Part shown: in pieces, positions 33,769 through 46,340 of the stretch
Position numbering within the stretch: the first letter of the stretch is position 1
How the letters are laid out: the number at the start of each line of letters is the position of its first letter
Assembly (NCBI RefSeq): GCF_003945595.2
Contig: NW_024104311.1
Coordinates: 930,001-994,000, forward strand
Length of the DNA stretch: 64,000 bases
Reading direction: 5' to 3'
DNA from: Pipra filicauda
Lineage: Eukaryota; Chordata; Aves; Passeriformes; Pipridae
Notes under the pieces: model-generated
Database searches by the model: none
The model's input: the letters and a program-made list of their open reading frames with translations, nothing else
Told to the model about the DNA's origin: nothing
Program-made: the position numbers and the translations under genes

Positions 33769-35254
33769 ATTGCTTTCAACAGTAATTCTTTACTTTGTTT
33801 GCACTTCAGATGTTTCCACTGTCTTTCTTTTAAGGTTTAAATACATATTTTTTTTTAGTCTGTCATATACCTCAGATGCTATGGTTGTAATATCCATCTG
33901 ATACCTAGTTCTTTTACTCTACTTTGCCCATAAAGTTCTGCTGGTATTTCTTTTAACATTCTAAGTTAGTCAGTGACTAGTTTCAAGATGCACTTTCTCT
34001 TTTGAAAACTAAGGGAAATAAATATCTTGCTAGAGAAATATTTCATTCTTTCTACTTCCTCCACAAATGCTAAATTTCTTTCAATATGGCCTAAAGCCCA
34101 GGACAAGGAATATTCTGTACCAGTGACAGGATTAAAATCCAGTATTTTGTGATCCGTCAGTGTTGAAATGGGAGCTGTATACCATTGGTAGGGCAGGTCA
34201 TTGGAAAGGAAATGGAATGTGTGCAGTACTATCTATTAGTCATGTCATTGCTGAAATATCAGACCTCACACTTGTCATATTATATGTGAAAATGCTATTT
34301 ATATGTAATTATTGCATTTCTACAGTGTGTTAGTGATTGTTTCCCTCTTCTTTAAATGCCTATACAGTTATACTCCTGATATTAGAGGATTTATTCTACT
34401 GCTGAAGAAAGTGACACTAATAGTATTTCTGAAATACAAAAAAAAAAAATTGCATAATCTTTCTTGGTAAAGTGTAAGAAATACAGGGCATGTCTGACAG
34501 ATGATAGAGAGATTATGTTGTCATTTGTTTGGCATGCATAAATTTAAGGCCAAAATTACTGGATCATCTAGTTGCTCATAACATTGCATTTCACATTGTC
34601 TTTTGAAAATGGATCAAATCTCTAATTGAAGCTTTTTGCCAGCAATGGAAAAAATTCAGAGATTACACATTCTCATCATTTCATTTATCATTGAAATCTT
34701 GTACCTTAGCTTTTACACAAGTTTCTGTGAATACAGCTTCAAGCCACTGGTTTCTGCTTTGCTCTCTCCTGATAAGATTAAATAGCTTTAACACCTGGTG
34801 TTTCCTCCCTGCAAATGCACTTTTATTCTGTAATCATCTCACAGCTTCATGTTTTTGGTAAAATGGACGGATCTATTTTTTCTCTCACTGAGAGGCATTT
34901 TCTACAACCCTCGAGATATTCTGTATATTTTCAATACTGCTGAATTTTCAGCAACTTTTTCTAGACATAACTCCTAGACCTAAGTTCAATCTCCCTGGAT
35001 TACTTTCACCAGTACTGTATACAGCACAGTGATAGCAATGCACCAGATGTTTATGTTTAGTTGGTAGTCTACTGTAATTCTTACAGGCTTTTTGGTCACT
35101 GCTTTTCAGGATACAATCTGTCATGCTTGTGGATTTTACCTCTAGTCTTGCTTTCTACAAATAGAACTTTGCCTTTTACATTAGTAAATTAAATGCTGTT
35201 TAAATAGAGGCCAAACTTAGCAAGTGAGAGAGACTGTTCTGCACGATTCCCTTT
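33769..35254. other. Intergenic, nothing recognised
   Basis: AT-rich sequence; an A-run lies near 34438-34449. No gene or clear repeat. Confidence 0.55.
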
Positions 35255-35397
35255 CCTTATTTATCATTTTGCTAACTATATGGTCATGTGTAATAATTTT
35301 TGACTAGCTCACTAATGAAAATGTTGAATAGAATCAAGCCTTGTACCTGTGCTTTTGGGACTGCCTGAAAAACACTCCCAATAAATGGAAAACTTTT
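35255..35397 (-). mobile_element. Ancient CR1/L3-type LINE fragment
   Basis: The plus-strand stretch 'ctcactaatgaaaatgttgaatagaatcaag', followed by 'tgggactgcctgaaaaacac', is the reverse complement of a conserved part of old CR1-like reverse transcriptases. It is short and diverged. A younger CR1 in the opposite direction starts directly after it. Confidence 0.5.
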
Positions 35398-36487
35398 CAG
35401 TGAGAAAAGTGTCCTTCTGGACAAGATGTCCAGCACACAGCTGCATAAACACATCATGTTGTGGGTCGCGGTTTGAGCACAGAGGGTAACAGTGAATGGG
35501 GTAACATCAGACTGGCGACCTGTCACTAGTTGGGTTCCACAAGGCTCCATCTTGGGCCCTGAGCTCTTCAACATCATAAATGACTTGGATGCAGGACTGG
35601 AAGGGATACTAAGCAAATTTGCAGATGACACAAATCTGGGAGGAACCGTTGACTCCCTCTAATGCAGGGAGGCCCTGCAGAGAGACCTTGACAGAGAAGT
35701 GGGCAATCACTAACCATATGAAGTTCAACAAGGGAGAGTGCTGGATTCTGCACCTCGAATGGGGCAACCCCTGGATGTTCAGACAGACTGGGGAATGAGA
35801 TGCTGGAAAGCAGTGCCATGGAAAGAGACCTGGGCATCCTGGTTGATGGCAAGTTGAATATGAGTCAGCAGTGCTCTGGCAGCCAGGAGGGCCAACTATG
35901 TCCTGGGAGGCATTAGGCAAATCATTGCCAGCCAGTTGAGGGAGATATTGTCCCACTATGCTCTGTGCTGGGGCAGCCTCAGCTTGAATATTTTGGCAGT
36001 TTTAGGCACTGCAATATCAGAAGATATTAAGCCATTAGAGAGTGCCCAAAGGCGGGCAACAAAGATGGTGAAGAGCCTTGAGGGGAAGCCGTTATGAGGA
36101 GTGGCTGAGGTCACTTGGTCTGTTCAGCCTGGAGAAGAGGAGACTGAGGGGAGATCTCATTGCAGTCTACAACTTCCTTGTGAGGGGAAGAGGATGGGCA
36201 GGCACTGATCTCTTCTCTGTTGTGACTAGTGATAGGACATGACGGAATGGCCTGAAGTTGTGTCATGGAGGTTGGATATTAGAAAAAGGTTCTTCCCCCA
36301 GAGGGTGGTTGGGCACTGGAACAGGCTTCCTGGGGAAATGGTCACAGCACCAAGGCTGACACAGTTCAAGAAGCGTTTGGACAATGCTCTCAGGGACATA
36401 GTGTGACTCTTGGAGATGGTCCTGTGCAGGGCCAGGAGTTGGACTCAATGATTCCATCCAACTCAGCATATTCTGTGATTCTGTGAG
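35398..36487 (+). mobile_element. CR1 LINE, RT to 3' end, inactive
   Basis: This starts in the reverse transcriptase ('cttctggacaagatgtccagc', then 'ggttccacaaggctccatcttggg', the PQGSILG block). The catalytic box reads [10 protein letters not shown], with FADDT at 35618-35632. The 3' third is typical CR1 ('ttcagcctggagaagaggagactgagg', 'aaaaaggttcttcccccagag'). It ends at about 36487 with ATTCTGTG twice. Frameshifts and internal stops are present (for example after the 'gactccctctaa' at about 35650-35661), so it is dead, but it is among the better preserved copies here. Confidence 0.92.
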
Positions 36488-37535
36488 TTCTTGAAGGTAT
36501 TTCAGTAAGGTAGCATCTTATACTGGATCTTAACTACAATGACATTGTGTCCAAGTTCTTAGCTTCCTTGTCTGTCAGTCTTTTAGCTTGATCACAGAGA
36601 TGGTGTAGCACCATTTCAGGGAGTCTCTTGAATTTCCAGGATGAATCTGACTTTGCGTGCATAGTAAGTTCATGCGTTTTCAAAGGTATTTCAAGCTCAC
36701 TTGCATATGCAAGATTTGTGTGTTAAGAACTTCCAAATAAGAATGATTTCTGGCATTTTTGCACCCGACTTTATCTCTCTTCCTGTCTCTGATTCCACTC
36801 CATGAAATATAAAAACAACAGAAAAAGAAAGGCCACCCCCGGGTGGCTTTGCTGGTGGTTCAGAATGTAATACACACCAGAGAGGACAGTGAATATCTTT
36901 TTGGGTGACTCCAGGGTCAATCTAGGATACAAGGTTGTGGCAGTTACTCCCTGTGGTAACTTTTACCCTATTTATCACATGCTTCATCAATATCATATGA
37001 TGCTTCTTTATTAATCACAGTGTAATGTGCATGAAAAATCCTTTTCAAGTTTATGTATTAAGTGTATATATTTCTATTCACCAGTCTTATGAAAAAATGA
37101 AATCACTTTTGTTTGATGAGGCCTGTTTTCCCTAACATCAGAATTCTTGACATTAATTGTATTCCTATCTTAAGTGTTTGGGTTTCTCCACAATTTTGCT
37201 TGGTTATGATGACAACCTAGTCATTTAGGTGTTGAAAACATTTGTTGCTTTAAAGATGTTTCCTGAGATGATCACATATCTATTCTTCTGAAAGTGTTTG
37301 TAATATGAACATGAATCATCTTAGCTTTGCCAACTAACCATTTTAAGACTCCTAACTATGAGACATGCCAATGTTAACCTCTTTATCAGTCTTAGATGAT
37401 TTGAAAATCCAGTCTATCTGATTTTCATTTGAGTGTTCAGTACATTACTATTTGGGAAGATACTAGTCAAAATGAAGAATAGCAAAAAATGGATAGAAAT
37501 ATAGGACAACTGGCTGAAAACATATGCCAATGCAT
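36488..37535. other. Intergenic, nothing recognised
   Basis: AT-rich sequence. A GC-rich bulged hairpin lies at about 36829-36853 (CCACCC/GGGTGG arms). No gene seen. Confidence 0.55.
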
Positions 37536-37539
37536 TGGT

Positions 37540-38010
37540 TGAAAGAAGAACTGTGATGAAAAAAGATTGTCTGTAGATTTCATCAAGGATTCTTTTTGGA
37601 GGTTGATCTCATTTAATAGTTTAATTAATGACCTTGGCAGAAATGGTGGAAATGTGGTAATGAAATTTGCTGATGACAAAATTTGGGAAGTATTATCAAT
37701 ACAAAGAAGAAATTGGATGACCTGAAGGACTCCTGTAATAGAATAGAATTACATTTAATAATGAAAAGTGTCAGGTCATGCATTTAGGGACTAATAACAA
37801 GAATTTCTTCCAGAAACTGGGGACTTATCAGTTGGAAATGACAGCAAAGGATAATGATCTGGGTCAACCAGGGTGTGACAATAGGGCAGGTCTGTGAAAA
37901 GAGAACTTAACACAAGGATGTATATTTCCAGTAGCAAAAGGTGATTATTAGTGCCGTTGTACACTATACTGGTGAGACCTTTCTTTGGAATCCTCTTAAA
38001 CAGCTCCATC
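37540..38010 (+). mobile_element. Ancient CR1/L3-type LINE fragment with RT active-site box
   Basis: Plus-strand translation gives VVMKFADDKIWE at about 37654-37689, the reverse transcriptase box with both catalytic Asp residues kept. Family-like sequence follows ('gtcaggtcatgcatttaggg', 'aggataatgatctggg'). Divergence is much higher than in the neighbouring CR1 copies, so it is an older lineage. Confidence 0.7.
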
Positions 38011-38381
38011 TATGTTCAGATCTTCCTGAGCTTTGTAAAGTTAGCCTTTTTGAAGGACTGGATATAATATACCAGTTTGTCTACCTTGTTCACCTACTGA
38101 GTCCAAATAATTTCAGGCTTGTTGTTTATGCTTCTGTTTTTTGTCCAGTGGGTCCAAGTGAAGGGATAGTTAGCCCTGTTGTTCCCAGTGTAAGAATTGT
38201 TTATCTGTATCCATCATGGGATACCTTGTTGAATGATGAGTTTTAGAGCCTATGTACACTTTTATATGTAATTGTGCTTCATGGATTTCAGTATATTATT
38301 TATATTTATATAGGTTCCAGCCTGTAAAGTCTTTGTCCATGCACAATCATGACTGATAACCATATCCCTCAAAAAGTATAG

Positions 38382-38630
38382 AGGGCAACAAAAGGGGATT
38401 AAGGAGAATTTCTATCCTTTACTGCATGCGAGGTGAAACATAGTGACATAGTATGAGGAAAAGGATGAGATACTTCACGTCTTCTTTGCCTCAGTCTTCA
38501 ATAGTAAGGACAGTTGTTCTCTGGGTACCAGTCCCCTGAGTGGGAAGACAGGGATGGGGAGCAGAATGAAGCCCCCTTATTCCAAGGGAAAATGGTCAGC
38601 TACGTACTACATCACTTAGAAACACACAGG
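38382..38630 (+). mobile_element. CR1 LINE internal fragment (upstream of RT), interrupted
   Basis: Matches the CR1 linker before the RT: 'aaggagaatttctatcc', 'gaggaaaaggatgag', 'cttctttgcctcagtctt' and 'ctgggtaccagtcccctgag'. It stops at 'acacacagg', exactly where an inverted CR1 tail begins. No resumption was found beyond that copy. Confidence 0.8.
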
Positions 38631-38631
38631 T

Positions 38632-39175
38632 CACAGAATCCCAGAATCAACCAGATTGGAAAAGACCTCTGAGATCATTGAGTCCAACCTATGACCATGG
38701 TCAACTAGACCATGGCACTAAGTGCCACATTCATTCTATTCTTAAACACCTCCAGTGTTGGTGACTCCACCACCTCCCTAGGGAGCCCATTCCAATGCCC
38801 AATCACTCTTTCTGTGAAGAACTTCTTCCTAATGTCCAACCTAAACCTTCCCTGACACAGCTTAAGACTATGCCCTCTTATCCTGTTGCTGATTACCTGG
38901 GAGAAGAGACTGACCCCCACCTGGCTACACCATCCTTTCAGGTAGTTGTAGAGAGTGATAAGATCTGCCCTGAACCTCCTCTTCTCCAGCCTCAACAACC
39001 CCAGCTCCCTCAGCCTCTCCTCACAGGAGTTGTGCTTCAGACTTCAGCAGCCTCATTGCCCTTCTTTGGACACCTTCGAGCACCTCAACATCCTTCCTGA
39101 ACTGAGAGGCCCAGAACTGGACACAGTACCCAAGCCTGAATACACAATGAGGTCTTCTGCAGTTCCAGGATTGGA
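38632..39175 (-). mobile_element. CR1 LINE 3' part abutting another CR1
   Basis: The plus strand starts with two reversed tail octamers (cacagaatcccagaatcaa), then the reverse complement of CR1 3' sequence through 'gaacttcttcctaatgtcc', 'gagaagagactgacccccac', 'cctcaacaaccccagctccctcag' and 'ctgagaggcccagaactgga', with truncation near 39175. It is well preserved. Confidence 0.92.
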
Positions 39176-39180
39176 AACAG

Positions 39181-39814
39181 TCGAATTTCCAGTTTTCATA
39201 AACATATTACTGACTTTTTAAAATCATGAAACTTATGACTCAAGGTCCAAGTTGCCTTCCAGATTAGCTAGGAAGAGAATAGATATCAGAGACAGGTATT
39301 TTTATTCTCAAATGCACGTTTTTTCTGTGAATTTCTGAAACCAAAATGCTTATAAAAATATTTTTATTTCATTGCATCAGCATTTTTTTACAAAATCCTT
39401 GCTTTGCATTAGAAATTTTTCATATGAAACTTCTGCAGAAACTTCTGCAGGACTGGACCTTAGGTTTATAAGGATGCAGGGAACTAACATGGTGTCAGGC
39501 TTTCTGACATCATCATATTTCAAAGGAAAGTTGCCATGCAGTTTTAAACTGCCATTACATATCCACTAAAGAGTGATAAGACACTGATGAAATGTTGCAA
39601 CACAACATGGACATTTTGCCTTATGTGATAGAACATCACAGGTAGCAATCACAACCCTATTCACATTGTTCCTAAGGGAGAAAAAAAATGCTTCCTGCAT
39701 GCCTTTACAGCTGAGCTGGCAGGTAGCTTTATCACTTGCTCATAGCTGTATATTGGGGGTTTTAGCCATAGGATTTACTCCATCACTGGATGAGAATATG
39801 GGGTTTTTTTGTGT
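39181..39814. other. Intergenic, nothing recognised
   Basis: AT-rich sequence with a short duplication 'gaaacttctgca' near 39426-39450. No gene seen. Confidence 0.5.
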
Positions 39815-39935
39815 GTGTGATTGTGCATGAAAGGATGGATTGAGTAGCATATCTTTAACAGAACAAAATAAAATAAGTACTAGTGAAGGCTGCATGGTCT
39901 GATTTCTGACACCCATTCAAAGGCTTCACAATTCC
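39815..39935. repeat. 121-bp direct repeat, copy 1
   Basis: From gtgtgattgtgcatgaaagg to ggcttcacaattcc. It matches the segment at 40873-40993 over the full 121 bases, with five substitutions and no indel by my count. Confidence 0.92.
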
Positions 39936-40872
39936 AGATGACGTTTTTAATTTTCTGCTTTCAAAAACAATATTTCATACATCTAATGCTTATCTCTGAG
40001 TTTCTGACTCTCCACTCCTAACAGGAGCCAAAGAGAAATAGATCTGCCAGATGCATGCCTTTGTCTGCTCCCTAACAGATCTTTCCTTGTAAATTCATGT
40101 AGTGCAGGGAAATGAAGGGCAAATAGAAGTAATAGCTAATGCACTTTTTGTGTAAATGGTCACAACAGATATTCAATACATGATAGTAAAAGGGTTTTAC
40201 AGGAAAAGGGGCAAGAAAAGTTAGACAATGGTAATTCTGAATTAAAAATATCTTTTCAATATTTAAAACTCCACAGAGGTTTTTTTGGAAGCAACTACAA
40301 AAGATGTAAATCAGTGATGAGAAGAAATTCAAAAGAGGATGAAATGCTTCCACAAGTGTTTTAAGAAATTATTCACAAAATTATTTTATATAGAAAGATA
40401 AGTTGAGGAATATATTTGAAGTGAAACATCAGTTAACTAACTGACATATTCATGGAGTGTTCAGGTTGCATTCAGCTTGCATTCACTGAGCAGCATATGG
40501 AGAAAACAGAGCTTTGATTCATCCAAAAGGTTAACTTATCCACTGTTGTCTACACAACAGTGTAGACAAGGCTTTCTTTCAACTTCATTGCCTGAATAAT
40601 TTTGTCTGAAGTATGGAACTAAAAGTGATCCAACCATTTATCCTCTCCCCATCGATGTGCAAAGGGGGAGCCAAAGGAGATGGCTTTCTGGGTGAGAAGA
40701 GGCTTCTGTTGTGCCTGGATCTGCCTTCTCTCCCTGCCATGGCACCTAAGGGAGTACAGTCGATAGACAGTGGAGACATTCTCAACTAAACCTGAAGAAC
40801 TCAGCATGGAACTCAGAACACGCCATAGCACATTTTTAAGGCAAAAATGGCCTTTTCTGGTAACCCTGAGAC
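39936..40872. other. Spacer between the direct repeats
   Basis: About 940 bases with no recognised gene. It contains the overlapping hairpins at 40541-40569. Confidence 0.5.
40541..40569. repeat. Two overlapping perfect hairpins
   Basis: CACTGTTGT/ACAACAGTG (40541-40549 and 40554-40562, 4-nt loop) overlaps TTGTCTACAC/GTGTAGACAA (40546-40555 and 40560-40569, 4-nt loop). The two stems exclude each other. They lie between the two 121-bp direct repeats. Confidence 0.85.
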
Positions 40873-40993
40873 GTGTGATTGTGCATGAAAGGATGGATTG
40901 AGTAGCATATCTTTAACAGAACAAAATAAAATAAGTACTAGTGAGGGCTACATGGTCTTATTTCTGACACTCATTCAAAGGCTTCACAACTCC
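40873..40993. repeat. 121-bp direct repeat, copy 2
   Basis: Second copy, 1,058 bp downstream in the same orientation. Flanking sequence of the two copies does not match, so it is not the edge of a longer duplication. Confidence 0.92.
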
Positions 40994-42016
40994 TGCTAAG
41001 AAGCACTGCTACCCCAACTTCACTTGGGTTTCATACTAGACAGAAAGGTGCATGACAGAAGCTCCTATTTTTTAGTGGAATGAAACCAGTAGTGTGTCAC
41101 GACTCGTTTGCTGATTCCTTTGTAGCCATCCCAGCTGTTATTGGGAACATATCAGTGAGTGCCATTACCGTCTTCAAAGGAAAAGTCTTGATCAGAGCAA
41201 CCGTACTGGTATTTTAATCTACCTTTTTTATGTCCAATTGGTCCCACAGAGTATGAAGAAAGAAATATGCTTGTCTTAAATATTGTGTATCAGAGCTAAT
41301 TGCACTATTAGCACTGGATTTCTTTTTCAGCTATTCTCTCATCTTGCTTCAGTTGCAAATTAATTTGTCTGACCAGCAAAAGAAAAATGAGAAATACCTT
41401 TGGAAAAGTTTAAAACAATCCTTATTGTCATTTGCAATAGAACATTATGCAAATAGTTGCTGGCTAGAAAGGGAAAGGGAAGTGTGCCAAGATAAAGTGA
41501 CAAGGGAGACAAGCAGAAAGAAAGAAGGATTTGCTTTTTGCAGACCTGACTACCTGACTGGTTGAGTTGATCAGAAAAATAATTACAAATCTCCTAAGTC
41601 TTAAGGAGACAGTACTGCAGCATCTTGCATCACAAATCCTGCTTTTGGAAAACAGTATCTGAGAAGCAATGACATTGGACTATTGCAAGTTCTAAGATTT
41701 TGAAGTAGCCTTGCATTCTCTTTTTATCATCGATACTCTTCACCACAATTACTTCTGTCTCTTCTCCTAATTAGTGAGGAGGCAAGTGTGCAGAGTGTGT
41801 TGAGTTAGACAGTATCCTGCTCATAACTCTGTTAACATCATAATTAAAATAATGTATAATATCACAAGTACAGGTTTATAGTTTTTCCCGATTACCTGCA
41901 AGAGAGGAACTTAAAAATTGTGCATAGTTTAGTATGCCGAATGTGGAAATAAAATGATAAACATGCCGCAAGTTTATGGTGGATGTTTATAACTGTATGT
42001 TGATTTTCTGATTCAG

Positions 42017-42088
42017 GTTATGACCACTGCAGAAGATTATGGTTTCAATATTTTGCTCTGCCAAATTCCAGAAAGCAGCTATTTTATG
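42017..42088 (+). other. Exon-like window, unknown transcript
   Basis: An acceptor (gattttctgattcag) and a strong donor (ATG|gtaagtt) bound 72 bases that are open in one frame for all 24 codons. The peptide was not recognised. A 24-codon open frame is likely by chance (about 0.3 under equal base use), so only the splice signals carry weight. It could be a noncoding RNA exon or a chance pair of signals. Confidence 0.15.
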
Positions 42089-45000
42089 GTAAGTTATTTA
42101 CTGAAGTTGATTTCAGTTCCGTATTGTGGCCAGACTGAAAATAATATTTAAGTAGACAAGAAAAATAAGACACTTGTTACTTAAGAGAGAGCAGTATTTG
42201 CGAGCATGAAGACAATTTAAAAAAACTGAATGTCTATTGAACAGTAATTAAAATAACTTTTTTGCATGCTTTGCATGCTTTCTGAGGTAGTTAAACAGAG
42301 AATTTTGTTTTCCTGGAATTGTTCAGATATACAGTGGGCAAAGCTCCAAGGAGATGAAAACTCTCATTTTAGCAGATGTTTTAGCAAACAGCATTCCTGA
42401 TGAAATTTCTGGAGGACTTTTTCAGTCTACAAAAATGACTACCTTACCTCATATGTTTACATAAATTTTCTGCCCTCATGCATACCCCAGATTTAGTTGT
42501 ATTTAACAAGTTTGATGCCCATAGACAATAATACATTATGGTTGGTGACACACCATTATTTTTTCAATATTTTTCCTATATCATCACAAATTAAAGGTCT
42601 GGAATTTCTTGTAATATCATGTTCCAAAAAAGTGTTGATGTACCGTGACGTTTTGGACATATCAGAGATTTTCAGGATTACTGTGACTTTTAATGATGAA
42701 AAATTGTTCAGATTCCAGAATCTGAACAGAACCAGGTCTACATGCTTTCTTGATGCTCTGTACCAATTTTAGGAAGCAAAGTTCTTTCATCTTTATCTTG
42801 CTGTGTAAAAAATATTATGAATTACCTAAGAGGGGTGTTTTTATCTAAACCTTTTGTAAGTGCTTGTACACATAAGCAGACCTTTCCTATTAGAACTTGA
42901 ATAAAGCAAAAAATTGCACTTGACTGCGAAGTGCATGTGTGCTTTGCATTCTGAGTGGAGTACAAAGCTCAGTGTACTTATGTGTTATAAAATCAAAATC
43001 AAGTAATGATGAAGTTTGGGTTATAGGATCAGCAATGTTTTCTTCTCATTTTTTTCTTTTTGTATTCTTGCACAATTCCAGACACAATGATTTTCTGGTC
43101 TAAGTGTGAGGTTCCCAAATGCTGCCATAATAAACAAAAGAAAAAAAACCTGTTATTTTCTTATTCATCATTCCCTATAATGCTGCCCTCAAATATTATT
43201 TTCATTTTCTGTAAAGAATGCTTGATTTTTAGAGTGTTCCATTTAGAAAAAAGACACAACCAAACAAGGAATCAATTCTATTATTTCTGTAGAACAATCT
43301 GTATAACATACATGCAAACTAGGTCTCATGGGAAGTAAACATTGTAGCACATCCAGCTTCTTCTTATGGACCATCATATGTCTGATGTACACTATGTTAT
43401 AAAATATATTGCTCTGATAAGCTCCATAATTACTTAATTATAGTATTTTCTTTAGTGCAGTCGAAACCAGTTAAATATTGCACAGAAGTAGTTTTGCACA
43501 TAATTTTTTACCTTTTTTTCTGACATTTTATGCCCAATTTTCTGTTATGCAGGTGTAGCACTGTTTTTAGGTAAGAATATTTAGCACTAATCTCAGCAAG
43601 TGAGTTTATACAGTGAGTTTATGAATTTTTAAACACTATAAACGACAATGGCTCTATTAAATGAGCTCTTTATGTTCCAAGTTGTTTGGTGTAAATGTGC
43701 AATAACCATTGCGGAAAATTTGAAACTCTTATGATGAAGATGTATGTCAGATAAAAAAAAGAATTCTTTTTAAAAAATAAACTCCACCCATTTTGTTTCT
43801 TCTGCCTTGTTTTCTTGACCTTCCCCCCCCCCTCGTATTTTGTAGTTCACCTGACTTAAGTTGAATGATTACTGAAAAAAGACTCCTGGATGCTTTTAAT
43901 AACTCATCTGTATTACCAGCTTTGTAGATGGCATTCTTCTTTTTGGGTAGATACTGATCAAAAGCCTCCGTGGTGCATTGTGAAGTACTGCTCTTTTATG
44001 AATGCCTCTCATCTTGATGTTCCTCACAAAAATTACTATTACTGTTTTTTATCCTATATTATCTTTCTATCTGCACATAGGAAGGCTAATCATAACCTGT
44101 TTCTCAGGCAGTATACATTTACAGTTTACAATCTATGCGCAAGACAGGATAACGATTGCTTAAAATGTGTGAGCATGAAGACAAATTGACATGTTGGTTA
44201 GCATCACTGACAGTGATCTTAGCCATAAATCATAGTTTCAACAAGTGATTTGAAGGCAGAGAAATAAAATCTGCAATCCTTAGTAAAAATTCTATGAGTT
44301 TACATGGGACAAGGTGAAAATGTTGTTAGAAAATGGAGTAAGTAGGCAGTGGAGTCTGACCTCATGGAACAAACGGAGGTGAAAGTTAACCCCAACTGAA
44401 TGAGAGCTGTTAGGTTAGGAGTGGACTGGAGCTTGAAATGGAAGCATATCCTTTGCCTGAGGTGTTACAAAAATACAAGAACGAAGAAGGGTAGTCAGTT
44501 ATCAGTGTGACACAGGCAGTGTTCAAACCATAATTGGTCTTTTACTTTTGTTTGCAGGCAACACTACAAACCGCTGTAGGGTGAGACAACATGCAGTTTC
44601 AGTTGTATTCTTAATGGCCTTTTATGTCTGAAGACTTTTTCAAACACTACAGAAACCACTTAAAGCAAAGATGTGACTTTCAGAAAAAAACTGCAGGTAA
44701 CATTTCTGGGAAAAAGTACCTCTTCTGTGAATAGCTACTTTAAATAAATGTTTCTGTTTATTTGAAAACATTTCTATGGGACTTGTTCTGTCATCTGCAG
44801 AGGAATATATGAAAGCTTGGACTAAATCTATACCAACTTTTTGATGTAGCTGCTGTTATGTTAAGCATAAAAGTGGATATAAACCACGTATTTAGTTTTC
44901 TGCAAATGGATCTACAAAAAAATAAATCCCAGTGCCAGGTACTGTTGCAGATCTGTGACTTGCTGCTGGAGAAATATTTTAATGAGAAAAATGTCATTTT

Positions 45001-46298
45001 AGTTTGTTATGCGACTGTGACATTACAAATGGAAAAAAACGTGTAACACATTCTGACTTTAGTATTATGAGACATTTAACCATGAAAATTTGAGGAGACC
45101 ATATTAGGAGATATATCCCTGAACAAGTTCAAGAAAATGTCAGCAGTATTTGTGCTGATACAATACATGGGCCATGGACAGTTCCAAGTCTAGGCTCGAG
45201 GTGTACTGGCAAGGTCATTAGCTGTCTTTCTGAGTGCTCAGGAGAATGCTAAAGTAGTGGTCTGCCTCTTCTGCCTGCTCTCTTTGTTTTTCCCTGTTCC
45301 CTCCGTGTTCATTTTTTGACAAACCAGGCTTTTGTGTTACATTTAGAATTCTTAACAGTTTTTCAATAAATGTTGCTACTGCAGTCAGTGAGACCAAGCA
45401 TCATCATAATTCCAAGAGATCAACTAGACATGATTGTGTCAATAGGTACTTTGTTTTCTCAGCACTGAGGATTTCTTTGAGCTTCACAGACTGCAAAGCA
45501 AATATGCTTCCTGCCCCAAAGAAAGGAATATATATGTATATGTATTTTGAACAAGGGTTTTTCTGCATGATAATATTTTAGACAAGATATCAATTCAAGA
45601 GAATGAATTCTGGATTATTTGTTATTGGGAGGACACAGTTTACCTAATCATGGCTTATTCATTGTACATACCAATGGTTTTAAACATAATTCTTAATATT
45701 TCAGAATGGTCAAAGAGCATTAATATCAGTTTGTGTAGGCCTAGAATAGTGTTTTCTTCCTTTGGCAATTCATAAACACAGTCTGGTATGCAGACCATGA
45801 CTGGTCAGCCAAAACCTATCTTCCTGTTTCCGATTCACTTTGAAGCATATAACGAGTCTCCACTTCTACTTCCACTTAAGACAATTATTGTTTGGGAAAC
45901 AAACTAAAACACGTGAGTTTTATGGATTCAGAAATGGCTTTCTCTGGGCATTTGAATAGATGAAGCTTTGCTTACTCAAATGTTCAGAAAAGGCAGTTGT
46001 ACACGCAATGTGAAGCTATGTGAAGCAGAATTTAATTTCTAAATAGCACCATTTTTTTTCATTTTGAGTTAAAACTCTACAAGTTTGCATACCTAAGCGG
46101 GAGTCAATGTACCCAGGATCTCTCTGGAACCTGTCTCTCCATTAGGGGAAAGAACCCTCTATGAACAACACAGCCCTGGAATGAGCTTTCTTTTAACTGG
46201 TATAATAAGATGACTCTGTCACAAAATGAACTACTTGCTGATAAACTGGAATAGTAAGACATATTATCGATTTTTATATCACAATGTAAAATTCATGG

Positions 46299-46340
46299 TG
46301 TTAATTGATTACCAAAGATAATGTTAATTGATTACCAAAG
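46299..46340. repeat. Two tandem copies of a 19-bp unit with paired-homeodomain-like core
   Basis: TGTTAATTGATTACCAAAG occurs at 46299-46317 and again at 46322-46340, identical, with a 23-bp period. Each contains TAATTGATTA, a TAAT-N2-ATTA site of the form bound by paired-class homeodomain dimers. Binding is inferred from the motif only. Confidence 0.7.
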
